A stretch of 64,000 nucleotides of DNA from Spiroplasma helicoides (GCF_001715535.1 NZ_CP017015.1:806001-870000), one strand, 5' to 3'; numbered from the stretch's first letter, positions 48,889 through 60,826 are shown. A program made the numbers and translations. Notes: a model not told the origin generated them from the sequence alone.

Positions 48889-51012
48889 TTAAATTAACAA
48901 CCCTGGATTTGTAATTATTTTGTTAAATTCTTGAACTAGCAACGTTGCTTTATTTAAATCTATAAAGTTATTATCAAAACTCAATGTTACGTTTACATAG
49001 CTAGATAAAATCATTTCTCCTTTAACTTTAGAATGTACATCACCAATAGCTAAAGAAATCACACTACTATTTGCTAATTGTAAATTTGATGAAAGTATAT
49101 TATAATCTGATAAATCTAGTAAAACAACTTTTTGTGTTTTTTGACCAAATGGACTATGTATTATTCTTTTTGATATCTCTAAAATAGAGTCATCTTTATT
49201 TATCGAAATATCTTTATATTCAAATAATTTCTTAAATTTTTTTCCAAGACTAATCATTTTGAGACCATCTAGATTTAATTCTTTAAATTCATCTAAAACT
49301 ACTCTAAGTGCTTTTATATAGAAACTTGATAAATTAAATTCGATACCTTTTAGAGAAAATGATTTTTCCATCAATGCATATAGATTTAATAATCCTGTTA
49401 TATCAACCTCAAAGTTTAGTACACTTACATTTCTTGATGAATTATTGATTGAAACTCTTTCATTGTTTAAATTAGTAGATGAGCTTTGCAATAAATTATT
49501 CAAATTTCTAATTTCAATTTCTAAATCATTAATTTTTTTTCTTTGAGTATGAATTTCTGAAACAGCTTGATTTTTACCCATTGAAAATAAAGGACTTCTA
49601 ATTTTTTCTTTTAAATATAAAACTTGTTTATTTGCTTTATATATATCCCTTTTCATTTCTTCAATTGTATGTTTTAATTTACCATCAATGTGATGTTCTT
49701 CATGTTTCTTTTTAAATTCATTAGGTAGCAAGTCTTTGTCTTCACGCAATTTTGAACCTTGTTGCTCCAAAATTTTAATATGATTTTCTTCTTTAAATTG
49801 AGGTCTCTCTGCAAAAACTTTTTCAACTTTTTTATCAATTTGTTCTAAATCTTCAAAATTGAATTCTTCAATTAGTGATTGATCATTTTTTTGAGATAAT
49901 CTATCAAAATCGTAATTTTTATTTTGCTCCTCAGGTTTTTCAGCATCATTTAAAGATTTTTCATCATGAGCAATACTTTTTTCTGATTTTTCATTTAATT
50001 CAGAATTTGCTAATTTTAGTTCATTGTTTTCTTTTAATATTTTTTCTTCTATAACATTGATTGATCTAGAATTTTCTACTATTGGTTCTTGACTTTCATG
50101 TTTCAAAGCTTCTTCTATATCAATTTTATTTAAAACTGGACTTTTATTTATAAAATTAGTATCTTCATTTGTATCAATAGTTTTTTCTAGAAAGTATTCT
50201 TTTTCTGAATTCTCAAAACTTTCAAAATTAATACTATTCAAATTATCTAATTCTTTTGTTATCCCCTGAGCATCAACAACATTATTATTGATACTGCTAA
50301 AATTATCTTCATAACTTATTTTTTTGTTGTTGTTTTCTTCTCCAATGCTAAATGGCTTTTTATCATTAAAGTCAAATGTTTTAGTTGATTCATCATCTTC
50401 AATTATAGTTTCTTTAATGCTGATTTCATCTATAACTATAGGTTCATCATCGATGTCTTTAACTTCAGAAGATTCAGTCTCTATGTCTTCTTTTATTTCA
50501 AAATCTCCATCATTTTTATTTTCATTATTATGCGCTAATTCTTTTTCATTGTTAATGTATTCATCAATTGTTGATTCTTTATTAAACTCAAAATCATTGG
50601 TTGTATCTTCGCTTTCAATCTCTAAAGAATTCAATTCCTCAAGATCATAAGTATTATTAATTTCAGAATCAACTTCTATTGTTTCAGTTCTGTTTAAATT
50701 TTCAATAACATTAAAATTTTCTAAACCCTCTTTAAGAGTATCATTCATTTCTGAAGGTTTTCTTAACAAAACGTCTAACTCTCTTCAATTAATAACATCA
50801 AAAAGCGTATCTCCATGCGATACAATTAAAGATTCAATTATATATATATTTCTAATATATCCATTTATAGGAGATTTGATTTCAAACTTCTCAACTTGTG
50901 TAGAAACTTTTGCTAATAAATCGCCAGCTTTTACTGGTTGACCATCACTAACCAAAACACTTTCTACTATACCTTTGTATTTGCGCGAGTTTTTGAATTT
51001 AACTTTTTCCAT
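48889..51012 (-). CDS. acyltransferase (E2)-like pseudoenzyme with degenerate lipoyl domain and long acidic/coiled-coil insert
   Basis: A 707-residue protein. Residues 1-76 read as a lipoyl/biotinyl domain (KAGDLLAKVSTQVEKFEI then KSPINGYI), but the usual DKA of the modified hairpin is QVE, so the acceptor Lys is absent. Residues about 80-440 are very acidic and probably disordered; about 440-520 are coiled coil. Residues 528-707 align by eye with the 2-oxoacid dehydrogenase acyltransferase domain (FEVDITGLLNLY, SSFYIKALRVVLDEF, SVISLAIGDVHSKV), but the catalytic HRxxDG is NNFIDL at about 681-686 and the CoA-binding middle is shortened. Probably structural. An in-frame TGA joins the two parts. 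Confidence 0.72.
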
Positions 51013-51082
51013 ATTTTAGCCCTCTTCAAATAAAGATAAATGTTTGCCCATAAACACTTATTTTTATTTTACCTCATTTGTT

Positions 51083-52396
51083 TTATATTTGTAAAGGTTT
51101 TAAACCAAGTTTTTCAATATATTTTTTTAGAGCTTTCATACTTTGTTGATAAATATATTCATTTTTTTCAAACCTTGTATCAAATTTTTTATTAAGTGTG
51201 TTAATAATTCCCATATTTGCTTTCATTGGCTTTAAATATTTTATTTTAGGATTAGTAACATAGTCAATCAAAGAACCTAAAATAGTTTTTTGAGGAAAAG
51301 GCTCAAACTTTTTTCCGTGATGTTGGCAAAATAAAGCTATAAAAACTATCATTGCTGATGCAAACGACTCAATATAACCTTCCACGCCAACTACTTGCCC
51401 TGCAAAAAAGATTTTTTTATTTCGCATAACTTGAAGTTTTTTATTTAATATTTTGGGGGAGTTAATATAATTATTTTTATGCATAACTCCAAACCTTACA
51501 AACTCAGCGTTATTTAAACCTGGAATAGACTTAAATATTCTTTTTTGTTCCGGTCAAGTTAAATTAGTTTGAAAACCTACCATATTATATAGTTCATCAA
51601 TAGCATCATCCTTTCTTAATTGGATTACAGCATATGGATCAATTTCTTTTGTTGCTAAATTATTAGGAGACATTGGTCCATTTAACAAAAGTTTTTTAGA
51701 TTGTTTTGCAAGTTGTTCTATTGGTTGGCATCCTCTAAAAAATACTTTTTTTTCAAAATCTTTTAGTTCAACTTGTTTAGCTTCTAACAAGTTCTTATGA
51801 AAATCCTCAAATTGGCTTTCATTTAATGGTAAACATATATAACTTTTATCATTATTATGTCTTGAATTTCAGTATGCCACTTCAAAATCAATTGAATCTT
51901 TTTTTATTATAGGAGCTGAGGCATCTAAATAAAATAGCTTTTGATTTCCAATTAATTCGTTAATTTTAATTTGAAAGCTTTCTGTTATCAAAGGTCCACA
52001 ACATATTACATTAATTTTTTTATCATCTATTTCAATCAATTCTTCTTCGATTACTGTTATATTTTTGTGGCTTCTAATTCTTTTATCTATAAGTTCTGAA
52101 AACTTTGCTCTATCTACAGCAAGCGCGTCATCTGCTTTAACTTGTGTTTTGTATGCACAATCAAGAACAAAAGAACCTAATAGTTCTAGTTCCTTTTTCA
52201 AAATACCAACAGCATTTTGTGTCGATGTGCTTCTCAAAGAATTTGAGCAAACTAATTCAGCAAAAGTATCTAATTTTTGAATTTCATTTTTTATTCTTTT
52301 TTTCTTTTCATAAAGTATAACTTTTATTCCATTATTAGCTAATTGATATGCCAATTCACAACCAGCTAGTCCTGCTCCAATAATTGTAACTTCCAT
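51083..52396 (-). CDS. trmFO: methylenetetrahydrofolate-tRNA-(uracil-5-)-methyltransferase
   Basis: A 437-residue FAD enzyme forming m5U54 in tRNA using folate. Seen: the FAD-binding [18 protein letters not shown] at residues 3-20, [10 protein letters not shown] near residue 48, [12 protein letters not shown] near residue 205 (Cys), and a second nucleotide-binding region [15 protein letters not shown] near residue 335. The Shine-Dalgarno site is GGAG. It lies 70 bases before the acyltransferase-like gene. TGA codons are Trp. Confidence 0.95.
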
Positions 52397-52416
52397 AATT
52401 TCTCCTAACGTATTAT

Positions 52417-52448
52417 AAAAACCAAAACTATTAAAGTTTTGGTTTTTA
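52417..52448 (-). terminator. terminator of metK
   Basis: AAACCAAAACT / AGTTTTGGTTT stem with a T-run at the metK stop. Confidence 0.88.
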
Positions 52449-53591
52449 TTTTTTTTCTAAATAGTTTTTTAGATCTCTAACTTTATCAAGCTTTTCTCAA
52501 CTAAATTCTTTTTTTCCAAAATGTCCATATTTTGAAGTTCTAAAGTAAATAGGTTTTCTTAAATCTAAGGTTTCAATTATTTTTTTTACATTAAATGAAA
52601 AATTCTCATTTATAGCCTTATAAATAATATCCATTGGAACATTGTTTGTACCAAAAGCTTCAACAAATAATGAAATTGGGTTTGGTCTACCAATTGCATA
52701 ACTCACTTGAATTTCAACTTGATCTGCAAGTCCAGCAGCCACTATGTTTTTAGCTGCATATCTTGCCATATAGGCAGCACTTCTATCCACTTTTGTTGGG
52801 TCTTTTCCAGAAAAAGCCCCTCCACCATGTCTTGAATATCCTCCATATGTGTCAACAATAATTTTTCTTCCTGTTAAACCAACATCTCCAAGCGGTCCAC
52901 CAATAACAAATTTACCTGTAGGATTAATTAAATATTCAAAGTCTGTATTCAAATTATGTCTCTTTGCTATTACATCCATTATATTTTTTTTAATAAAACT
53001 TTCAAATTCTTCTTTATCATAATTTTCATCATGTTGTACTGACATTAAAATTGTTGATATTGTTGGATTTTTAGGGTTTGTATAATTCATAGTGACTTGT
53101 GATTTCATATCAGGTTGAGCATATTTGAATAATCCTGCCTTATTAAGTCTACTTGCTAAGTGCACTAAATCGTGAGCAAGTTGGATTGAGTAAGGCATAT
53201 AAGACTCAGCTTCATTTATTGCATATCCAAACATTATCCCTTGGTCACCAGCACCAATTTCATCTTTTATCGAGATTCCTTGTGCAATATCTGGTGATTG
53301 TTCACTTATTTTAATTTGTACTTCACAATTATCTGGATCAATACCTGTTTCTGCACTTGAATACTTTACTCTTCTAAGAACAGCTCTAACATGTTCTTCA
53401 TAATCCACCTTAGCTTTTGAAGTTATTTCTCCAGTTACCAATATATAGTTTTTACTTGCAACAGTTTCACAAGCAACTCTAGAAAATGGGTCTTGTTTTA
53501 AACAAGCATCTAAAATAGCATCTGAAATTTGATCACAAAGCTTGTCAGGGTGCCCTTCAGACACAGATTCACTTGTAAAAAATCTTTTCAT
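52446..53591 (-). CDS. metK: S-adenosylmethionine synthetase
   Basis: A 381-residue enzyme making SAM from ATP and methionine. Seen: FTSESVSEGHPDKLCDQISD at residues 4-23, GAGDQGIMFGYA near residue 117, GGGAFSGKDPTKVDRSAAY near residue 256. A TGA (52497-52499) must be read as Trp to include the last 17 residues. The ATG at 53591 has AGGAG about 12 bases upstream. Controlled by an S-box leader. Confidence 0.97.
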
Positions 53592-53617
53592 ATATTTAAA
53601 ATTCTCCTTTTACTAAT

Positions 53618-53741
53618 AAAAAATGACCTCAAAGGGGCCACAGTAACTCAGTCTTTCTCTTATTGCTGGTTTCCCCTAATTTAAGCACCTAAATTAATAG
53701 GTTGCTACTACTTCATCGAGTTTATTCTCTCTGTAGTTCTG
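53618..53741 (-). promoter_or_regulatory. SAM-I (S-box)-like riboswitch of metK
   Basis: On the minus strand, P1 CAGAACT (53741-53735) pairs with AGTTaCTG (53648-53641). Between them lie AGAGAG (53732-53727), GATGAA, GCAACC (53705-53700) and GGTGC (53689-53685) in S-box order. A terminator hairpin TGGCC / GGTCA with a T-run follows at 53640-53618. SAM binding would favour the terminator and switch off metK. The P2/P4 arms are short compared with Bacillus S-boxes. Confidence 0.82.
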
Positions 53742-53819
53742 AATAAAAGGTTATATTTATCTCCTTAATAATAACAAAATATTTAAAAAATGATATAACT
53801 TTTTTACTAAATTTGTAAA

Positions 53820-53848
53820 TAAAAAAATGCAGTTTTACTGCATTTTTA
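53820..53848 (-). terminator. terminator after the 53846 gene
   Basis: AAAATGCAGT / ACTGCATTTT stem with T- and A-runs overlapping the stop codon. Confidence 0.88.
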
Positions 53849-54211
53849 GTCATTATGTGATAAGTCTAATGCATACACATCAAATTGACCCATGAACCAG
53901 AATGCAAAGATGACATTTTGTTTTCTGATTATAAATTCATCATTACCCATAACATTTATTGCCTCATAAATAACATTTCCAGCATCTTGTTCAAGATTTA
54001 TTCTCATTCGTTCAAAATCATAAATCGTAGATCTACCATACATTTCATTTTTTCTTTCAAATTCAACTTCTGTTAGAATCCTCTCGTAAGTATCTTTGTA
54101 TTTAGCAACCGTTCTTAATCTTTGCTCAATACCTTTACAAACATTTTTAACTTCTTTGTCAAGGGCAAATAACGCTTCATGTAGATTTCTTAGTTTGTCA
54201 TGTCTTTTCAT
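53846..54211 (-). CDS. small soluble protein of unknown function
   Basis: A 121-residue, mostly helical, charged protein, not recognised. The N-terminal two-thirds look like a helical bundle or coiled coil (RNLHEALFALDKEVKNV), and the C-terminus is more hydrophobic (QNVIFAFWFMGQFDVYAL). Start: the ATG at 54211 has GGGAG nine bases upstream; an ATG at 54220 abuts that site. It is a single-gene unit ending at a good terminator, just upstream of the metK riboswitch. Confidence 0.72.
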   Translation of the reverse strand: MKRHDKLRNLHEALFALDKEVKNVCKGIEQRLRTVAKYKDTYERILTEVEFERKNEMYGRSTIYDFERMRINLEQDAGNVIYEAINVMGNDEFIIRKQNVIFAFWFMGQFDVYALDLSHND

Positions 54212-54300
54212 AATTGCCATCTCCCATTACTATCACTAATTTAGGTATTTTTATCATAATAATTATACCATAAATGCTACAATCTATTTTAATATATTAT

Positions 54301-55062
54301 CTACATAGTTGATAGTCTTTTTATAGAAATTGCCTTTTTATTTTCAACATTTATAACAACTGCATTTATTCTTCCTGGATTTTCACTAGGTTTAAATTTA
54401 GTTGGTAAACCAGTTCTATCTTTAAACACCACTTCATCAGGATTTGCTCCTATAATAGAGTTTATAGGTCCTGTCATACCTATATCGGTGATAAAAGCAG
54501 TCCCTTTTGGTAAAATTCTTTCATCTGCTGTTGGTACGTGCGTATGAGTTCCTACAAGTGCTGTTATCTTTCCATCATAATTTCAAGCAAAAGCAATTTT
54601 TTCTGCACTTGCCTCAGCATGAAAATCAATTATATGAATATCACTACTATCTTTTTGGATTAAATTGTCAATTATTTCATAAGCTTTATTTGAATGCTCC
54701 ATAAATGAATTACCCATTATATTTGTAACTCTAATATTTAAGCCGTTTTTATTAATAACAATTGATCCATTTCCAGGTAACTCACTATACATATTAATTG
54801 GTCTTAATAAATCCTTTGTTTCTTTAATAAATTCAAGTGTTTCTTTAACTTTAAAAATATGGTTTCCTGAAGTTATCACATCAACTCCTAAGTTTTTTAA
54901 AAAATCGTAGTGACTTTTATTAATACCTTTACCATGTGATATATTTTCACCATTGGCAATAATAAAGTCTATATTTTCATCCTCAATTATATTAGGTAAT
55001 CGTTTTTCTAAAACATCTCGCCCTGATTTTGAGTAAATATCTCCAATTATCAAAAAATTCAT
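54301..55062 (-). CDS. YmdB-family metallophosphoesterase
   Basis: A 253-residue phosphodiesterase of the YmdB family (2',3'-cAMP phosphodiesterase in Bacillus). Metal-binding residues are visible in IIGDIYSKSGRDVL near residue 5, IANGENISHGKG near residue 35, TSGNHIF near residue 63, IDFHAEASAEKIAFAW near residue 145 and GTHTHVPTADE near residue 172. The start overlaps the ylxM stop (TAATG). One TGA is Trp. Confidence 0.92.
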
Positions 55063-55379
55063 TATAATTCCCTTTCAATGATATCGTTTAAGTTATCAAT
55101 TGTAATTTTTTTATTTTTGTAGTCATCTAATCCTTTTTTAATAATTTCAGACTTTTTCATTAATTTTAATTTTGATTCTAAATCATTTAGTAAATTCATT
55201 GTTTTTGAAATACTGTCATGAACAGCATTTCTTGAAACTCCTAGTTCTTCACTAATCTCTTGCAATGTTAAATCTTCAAAATAATATAATTCAAAATATT
55301 GTCTTTGTTTTTCAGTTAAGATTTCTTTGTAATAATCATACAATTGAGTTGATTCACTAGTTTTTAAAAGATTATTCAT
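55062..55379 (-). CDS. YlxM-like DNA-binding protein of the SRP pathway
   Basis: A 105-residue helix-turn-helix protein. Residues 10-75 match the YlxM/p13 family, including LTEKQRQYFELYYFEDLTLQ and EELGVSRNAVHDSISKT. Family members are linked to the signal recognition particle genes. Its ATG overlaps the ftsY stop, in keeping with that role. Start chosen at 55379 because it matches family length. Confidence 0.9.
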   Translation of the reverse strand: MNNLLKTSESTQLYDYYKEILTEKQRQYFELYYFEDLTLQEISEELGVSRNAVHDSISKTMNLLNDLESKLKLMKKSEIIKKGLDDYKNKKITIDNLNDIIEREL

Positions 55380-56361
55380 CTTCTTCATCATCCTCATTTT
55401 CCATAAAATCACTTGCTAAATCTCATACATAATCATCAATATCAAATTCTTTAATATCGTCAACTTTTTCACCAAAACCTACCAATTTTACAGGAATATT
55501 TAGTATATCTTTGATCGCAAGAGCAATTCCACCTTTACTTGTACCATCCATTTTGGTTAAAACAATGCCTGTAACATCTGTTGCTTCAGAGAAAGCTTTC
55601 GCTTGATTAACTCCATTTTGTCCGGTTTGAGCATCAATCACAAGCAATCTTTCGTGTGGACCATCAATGACACTTTTTTGAACTATTTTGGTCATTTTTT
55701 CAAGTTCTTTCATTAAATGTTGTTTATTTTGGAGTCTTCCAGCTGTATCAATTAACAAAAGGTCATACTTATCTTCTATTCCTTTTTTTACACCATCAAA
55801 AACAACACTTGCTGGGTCACTTGAGTTTCCTTTAATTAAATCCACTCCTGTTAGTCTTTTTGTGCATCATTCTTCAAGTTGTTCTACGGCACCAGCTCTA
55901 AATGTATCTGCTGCTGCTATTAATACTTTTTTTCCTTTTTGTGTAAAATAGTTAGCTATTTTTGCAATACTTGTTGTTTTACCAACACCATTAACACCTA
56001 CCATAATAAAAATGTTCAATCTGCCATCTTTTCAGTTTAAATTTGTGTTGTACTTCTTTGAATCGGTATATGCATCATATAATTCTTCTACTATTATTTC
56101 TTTTATATCTGAAAACTCATGCTTTGGTTTTACTTTTTTTTGAACACGATTTGATATTTCTAAAACCATTTTCATTCCCATATCAGTTTTAATTAAAATG
56201 TTTTCTAGTTCTTCAAAAAAATCACTATTTGGATTTTTATACTTTTTACTTAATTTTTTTATGTCTTTTGAGAAAGTAAGAGTTGTTTTATGCTCCTTTT
56301 TATGTTGTTTTATTCTTTTTTTATCTTCTCTTCTTTTTTTTAAATTGCTTCAAAAACCCAT
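55372..56361 (-). CDS. ftsY: signal recognition particle receptor FtsY
   Basis: A 329-residue SRP GTPase that docks ribosome-SRP complexes at the membrane. A short basic N-terminus ([18 protein letters not shown]) precedes the NG domain with [15 protein letters not shown] near residue 115, [11 protein letters not shown] near residue 145, [12 protein letters not shown] near residue 204, and [10 protein letters not shown] near residue 268. An acidic C-terminal tail ends in EDDEEDE. The Shine-Dalgarno site is GGAG. TGA codons are Trp. Confidence 0.96.
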
Positions 56362-56433
56362 CTTTTTTCTCCAATTTCTATATAATTAATTGTATAATAA
56401 ATTGTGAATTTTAGAAAAAATTAGGTGATTAAA

Positions 56434-57081
56434 GTGAAAAAATGGTTGAAGATGTTATTTGGACTAAAAATAAATATACATCCATTAAATGAACTATATA
56501 AATATACTGAATCTAGCCTTAGTAAGCATAGACTTTTTTTGCGTGATAATGAAATAGATTTATACTTTAAATACGATATGAATTATCAAGGAACTGTTGA
56601 AGAGTTTGTTATCAGTAATTTAGATTTAATTATAAAAAACAATTTACATGATTATGAATTAGGAAAAGTTATTTATTCTCTAGCAAATTACGAGTTTGTA
56701 AGTTACGAAGATTTTAAATTAACTTTGAAGTTCTCTGATAAAGAAAATAGATATTGTTTAGGTAAATCAATTACAAAAACATTTGATGTATTTTTATATA
56801 ATTACGATAATGTAACAAAAATTCAAGAAGAAATTTTAAGAAGTAATAAAATAATACTCCCTAGCGACATCAAATATATGGATGGAATTGTTGATTATCT
56901 AGAAAGCACTTTTAAAGAAAGCTTTAATAAAGCGTGTTCGGATAAAATATTTTTAAATAACGAAAAAGATTTTTTTGATTATCTTAACTTTTATGAGATT
57001 GATGATAACGGAAATCTGAAGGCTCAATTTTTAGGTTCTAATACAATTTACTTTCCTTTGTATCAAGATATCCCACAATAA
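56434..57081 (+). CDS. protein of unknown function
   Basis: A 215-residue soluble protein, not recognised. It starts at GTG with AGGTG nine bases upstream; an earlier in-frame GTG at 56425 overlaps that site. A basic amphipathic N-terminus (KKWLKMLFGLKINIHPL) could touch the membrane. The rest is acidic and aromatic (many Tyr, Phe, Asp). A TATAAT box lies near 56393. Ends at a terminator shared with phoU. Confidence 0.72.
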   Translation: MKKWLKMLFGLKINIHPLNELYKYTESSLSKHRLFLRDNEIDLYFKYDMNYQGTVEEFVISNLDLIIKNNLHDYELGKVIYSLANYEFVSYEDFKLTLKFSDKENRYCLGKSITKTFDVFLYNYDNVTKIQEEILRSNKIILPSDIKYMDGIVDYLESTFKESFNKACSDKIFLNNEKDFFDYLNFYEIDDNGNLKAQFLGSNTIYFPLYQDIPQ

Positions 57082-57118
57082 AACCTCTTGAAAATCAAGA
57101 GGTTTTATTTTATTTTTT
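57082..57118. terminator. bidirectional terminator between 56434 gene and phoU
   Basis: AAACCTCTTGA / TCAAGAGGTTT stem with a T-run on both strands. Confidence 0.88.
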
Positions 57119-57808
57119 GTTTGTTTTTTCATCAAAATTATTTAAAATTGTTTCACCATATTCTTCAAATTTACCAGATCTAATAAAATGAACTGTTTCT
57201 TCAACATTTATTAGGTGTTCTCCGGCTCTTTCTAAGTTTTTTAACTGTCTAATTATTGTTATAACTTTTTTAGAATCAGCTTTATCTTTTACTTCAAGTA
57301 ATCTTTCTGCTAATTTAAGGCTTAGATCAGAAAATTGATTATGCAAATCAGTTTCCATGCTCATAACCTTGACGTGTTGGTCATTATCGAAATTTTCTAT
57401 AAGAGAAGATATAATATTAAGCATTTCATTAACTAGATCAAACATTTTTGAAATATAGTCAATTTCAAGTGTGGCTGGTTTATATTTAATCGTGAAATTA
57501 CAAATATGTTTAGCAACGTCAGCGATTCTTTCGATCTCTCTACTTATTAAAACTCCTCCAACCGCTAGCCTTAAATCACCAGCAACCATTTGTTGCTTTG
57601 CAATTTTTCATAATGCCATTCTTGTAAAGTTGTTTTGTGCATCGTTGATTTTTAAATCATCGCGAACAACATTTATTGCTAAATCATAATCATTATTTTT
57701 AAGCGCTTCAAATGTTTTAGCATATTGAGATTTAGTTAATTCAACTATATTAATCAAATCTTTTTTAATAACTTTAATATCATTGTCCAATATTTTATTG
57801 TATGACAT
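57110..57808 (-). CDS. phoU: phosphate transport regulator PhoU
   Basis: A 232-residue all-helical protein of two PhoU repeats. Metal-binding-like motifs are EIERIADVAKHICN near residue 90 and NLERAGEHLINVEE near residue 195. It modulates Pst uptake. Twelve bases after pstB, last gene of the pst operon. One TGA is Trp. Confidence 0.93.
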
Positions 57809-57819
57809 TATATCACCTT

Positions 57820-58689
57820 CTATCCAAATCTTCCTGAAATATAATCTTCTGTTTTTTTATTTTTCGGGTTAGTAAATATTTTTTTAGTTCTATCATATTC
57901 CACAATTTCTCCTTGTAGGAAAAATGCTGTAAAATCACTTACCCTGGTGGCTTGAGCCATTGAATGGGTTACTATTACTATTGTATACTCTTCTTTTAAT
58001 TTTAAAATAAGTTCTTCAACTTTTAAAGTGGCAATTGGATCTAATGCACTTGTTGGTTCATCCATCAAGAGAATTTTTGGTCTCATAGCTATTGCTCTTG
58101 CTATACATAGTCTTTGTTGTTGACCCCCACTTAAACCTAACGCAGAATCTTTTAAATAATTTTTAACATCATCTCATAAAGCGGCTTTTTTTAGCGAGTC
58201 TTCAACTATTTGGTTTAAAGCTTTTTTATCTGTAACTCCTTGATTTCTTGGACCAAAAGCAACATTATCATAAATTGACATTGGAAATGGGTTGGCCTTT
58301 TGAAAAACCATACCAACTTCGGTTCTTAGTCTTACAACATCAAATCCTGGCTCATAAATATTTTTACCATTTACAATTACTTCCCCTTCAAGACTTGCAT
58401 TATCAACTAAATCATTCATTCTGTTTATTGATCTAAGTAATGTTGATTTACCACAACCTGAAGGGCCAATAAATGCAGTTACATGATTTTCAACAATTTT
58501 TAAATTTATATTAGAAAGCGCTTGTTTAGCACCTTGGTTATAATAAAAATTTACATCTTTAATATCAATAACAACTTTTTTGTCCCTAGCTGATTTTTTC
58601 TTTGGTTTACTTAGTAACTCTTTTTCATCAAGTACTTTTAAATCAGTATCTTCAATCGTGTTATCTTGTTGATTTTTTATTTCCGCCAT
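57820..58689 (-). CDS. pstB: phosphate ABC transporter ATPase PstB
   Basis: A 289-residue ATPase of the phosphate importer. A basic ~38-residue N-terminal extension precedes the core. Walker [10 protein letters not shown] is at residues 75-83, the Q-loop at [16 protein letters not shown], the signature [15 protein letters not shown] near residue 190, Walker [12 protein letters not shown] and the H-loop VTHSMAQA. Its start lies inside the end of the fused permease gene (29-base overlap). Confidence 0.97.
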
Positions 58690-60826
58690 TTTCTTTTGCC
58701 TCCTTGGTTATAGTTTTTATAACCGATCTACGAGTTTTGATGTTTTTCAAATAAATATTAGCTTTTTTAAAGTTAAATATTATTGCTAATTTCTTAAATT
58801 TAGACTTAATTGATTTTCCTAAAAAGATGAAATCATTTTTATAGCTATGTTTAAATATTCTGTTATAGTTGTTTTTTCAATATTGTTTAAATCCAACTTT
58901 GTTTCTAGCAGGATCTAGTAATTTAGCAAGATATTTACTCAATCAATTTAATCCTAAAACTAATAATATTGTAACCGTTGCTAATTCATATGCAATACCT
59001 AGGGTTTCTGCACTACTTCCCTCTGCTGCCATCATGTAGATTTGCGTTGTTAATGTCGCTCCAGATGAGAAAAACCCTTCTCCTGGCATTCTAACAGATG
59101 TACCCAATGTTAAGTATATTGGTGCAGATTCACCAATGATTCTTGCTATCGATAAAATAATTCCAGTAATCATTCCTTGCATTGCGTTTGGAATAACTAC
59201 TTTTATTATAACCTTTGTTTTTGTCATACCCATACCATAAGCTGCTTCTCTATACATATATGGAACCCCAGAAATAGAGTCCTCAAATACATTTATAAGA
59301 GATGGTAGAATAACTATTGTCATTGTTAAACTTGCAGCAAATACAGACATTGGCAATCCCATTGCAACAACAAATAGACTTAATCCAAATACCCCAAACA
59401 CAATACTTGGTGTTGAAGATAAAACATTGATTGAGAATCTAATTATTTTTGCAAATTTACTACTTTTATGTGCATATTCTGCTAAATAAACCGCAACAAA
59501 TAAAGCTAATGGGATAGCTAATATAATAGTTGATATAACAAGTAATAAAGTTGTTAGCATTGTGGCAAATATTCCTGATCTTTGACCAGGTATTTCAATA
59601 AATGAATGTGCATCAAATCCAGCTAAACCTTTAAAAATAACAGTTACAATAATTCAAGTTGTAAAAATAACAATTATAGATGTTGCTATAAACATTAAAA
59701 ACCTTAATGTGAAACTTTCGATATTTTTTAAAGCTCTTTGTTCTGTTCTTGTTCTTACAAGAGTTTTCAATTTATAGGGCTCATAGCTATATGGAAAATC
59801 AACATTTTTAGCATTTTTTATTTTTGCTTTATTATACTTAGTTGCTTTAATTTTATTTCTTTTATTTTTATTTATATTACCAACAGCAATTATTATCAAA
59901 TTTATAAATATTACTAAAATAAATAATACTAAACCAATTGCATATAAAGCTGATTCGTGTGTATTTCCATTATTTTCAAGCATTTCTAAACCGATTGTTC
60001 CTGCTAGTGTTCTAATTGAAGAAAATAAGAAACCTGAAAACCCATCATCAGTATTTAAACCTTTTGATGAGTTACCAGCAATTAATATAACAGCCATAGT
60101 TTCACCAATAATTCTAGCAACTCCTGTTATTATTGCTGTTATTATTCTTGGCATAGCTGTTTTTAAAACAACTTTAAATGTGGTTTTTTCTTTTGTTACA
60201 CCTAGAGCAAGTGCTGCATATCTGTAACTATCTGGTACAGCTTCTAAGGCATTTATTGATAGTGTTATCATTGTTGGAAGTGCCATAAAAGCAAGTGTAA
60301 AACTTGCTGTCATCATGTTTCCACCTGTTGCGGCTCCCATTTTAACAAATAAAGGGCCTATTTGATCTAATGCAAAAAGACCAAAAACTACTGATGGTAT
60401 ACCTGCTAATAATTGAATAAAAGTAATTATAAATTTTTTAGTTTTTTTACTCAAATATTCAGTAATAAAAACTGAGCTAAATATAGTTAATGGTACAGCT
60501 ATTATCAATGATATCAATAGCATCATCATTGTTGATTCAATAATTTTTAGTATACCATAACTACCATCAGCACCATCCTTAGCTGGTGCTCACTCATGTG
60601 AAAATATAAATTGGAAGAATCCTACTTCTTGAAATGCAGGAATCGATTTATAAAGAATGAATGAAACTAGAATAGCCAAAATTAATAATGTAATTCCAGT
60701 AACTATTATTATTGTTCATTTAGAGGATAGATCAAGTTTTGATAACTTGGTTTTTGGCATTTTGTGAAGACTTTTAACTTGAACATTGTTTTCTAATGAC
60801 TCAGTTTTTGATTGTTTATTTGTCAT
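58661..60826 (-). CDS. fused phosphate ABC permease PstC-PstA
   Basis: A 721-residue membrane protein combining both permease subunits in one frame. Residues about 1-300 match PstC ([19 protein letters not shown] near residue 210) and residues about 390-630 match PstA ([19 protein letters not shown] near residue 555), joined by a basic loop. The C-terminal ~90 residues are a basic tail. Each half carries its own EAA-type coupling loop. Fusions of this kind occur in other mollicutes. The start overlaps pstS by 11 bases. Confidence 0.93.

Noticed and set aside
59561-59653. Apparent gap between two phosphate permease genes
   Set aside because: Same frame and no TAA or TAG between the halves, so this is one fused gene.
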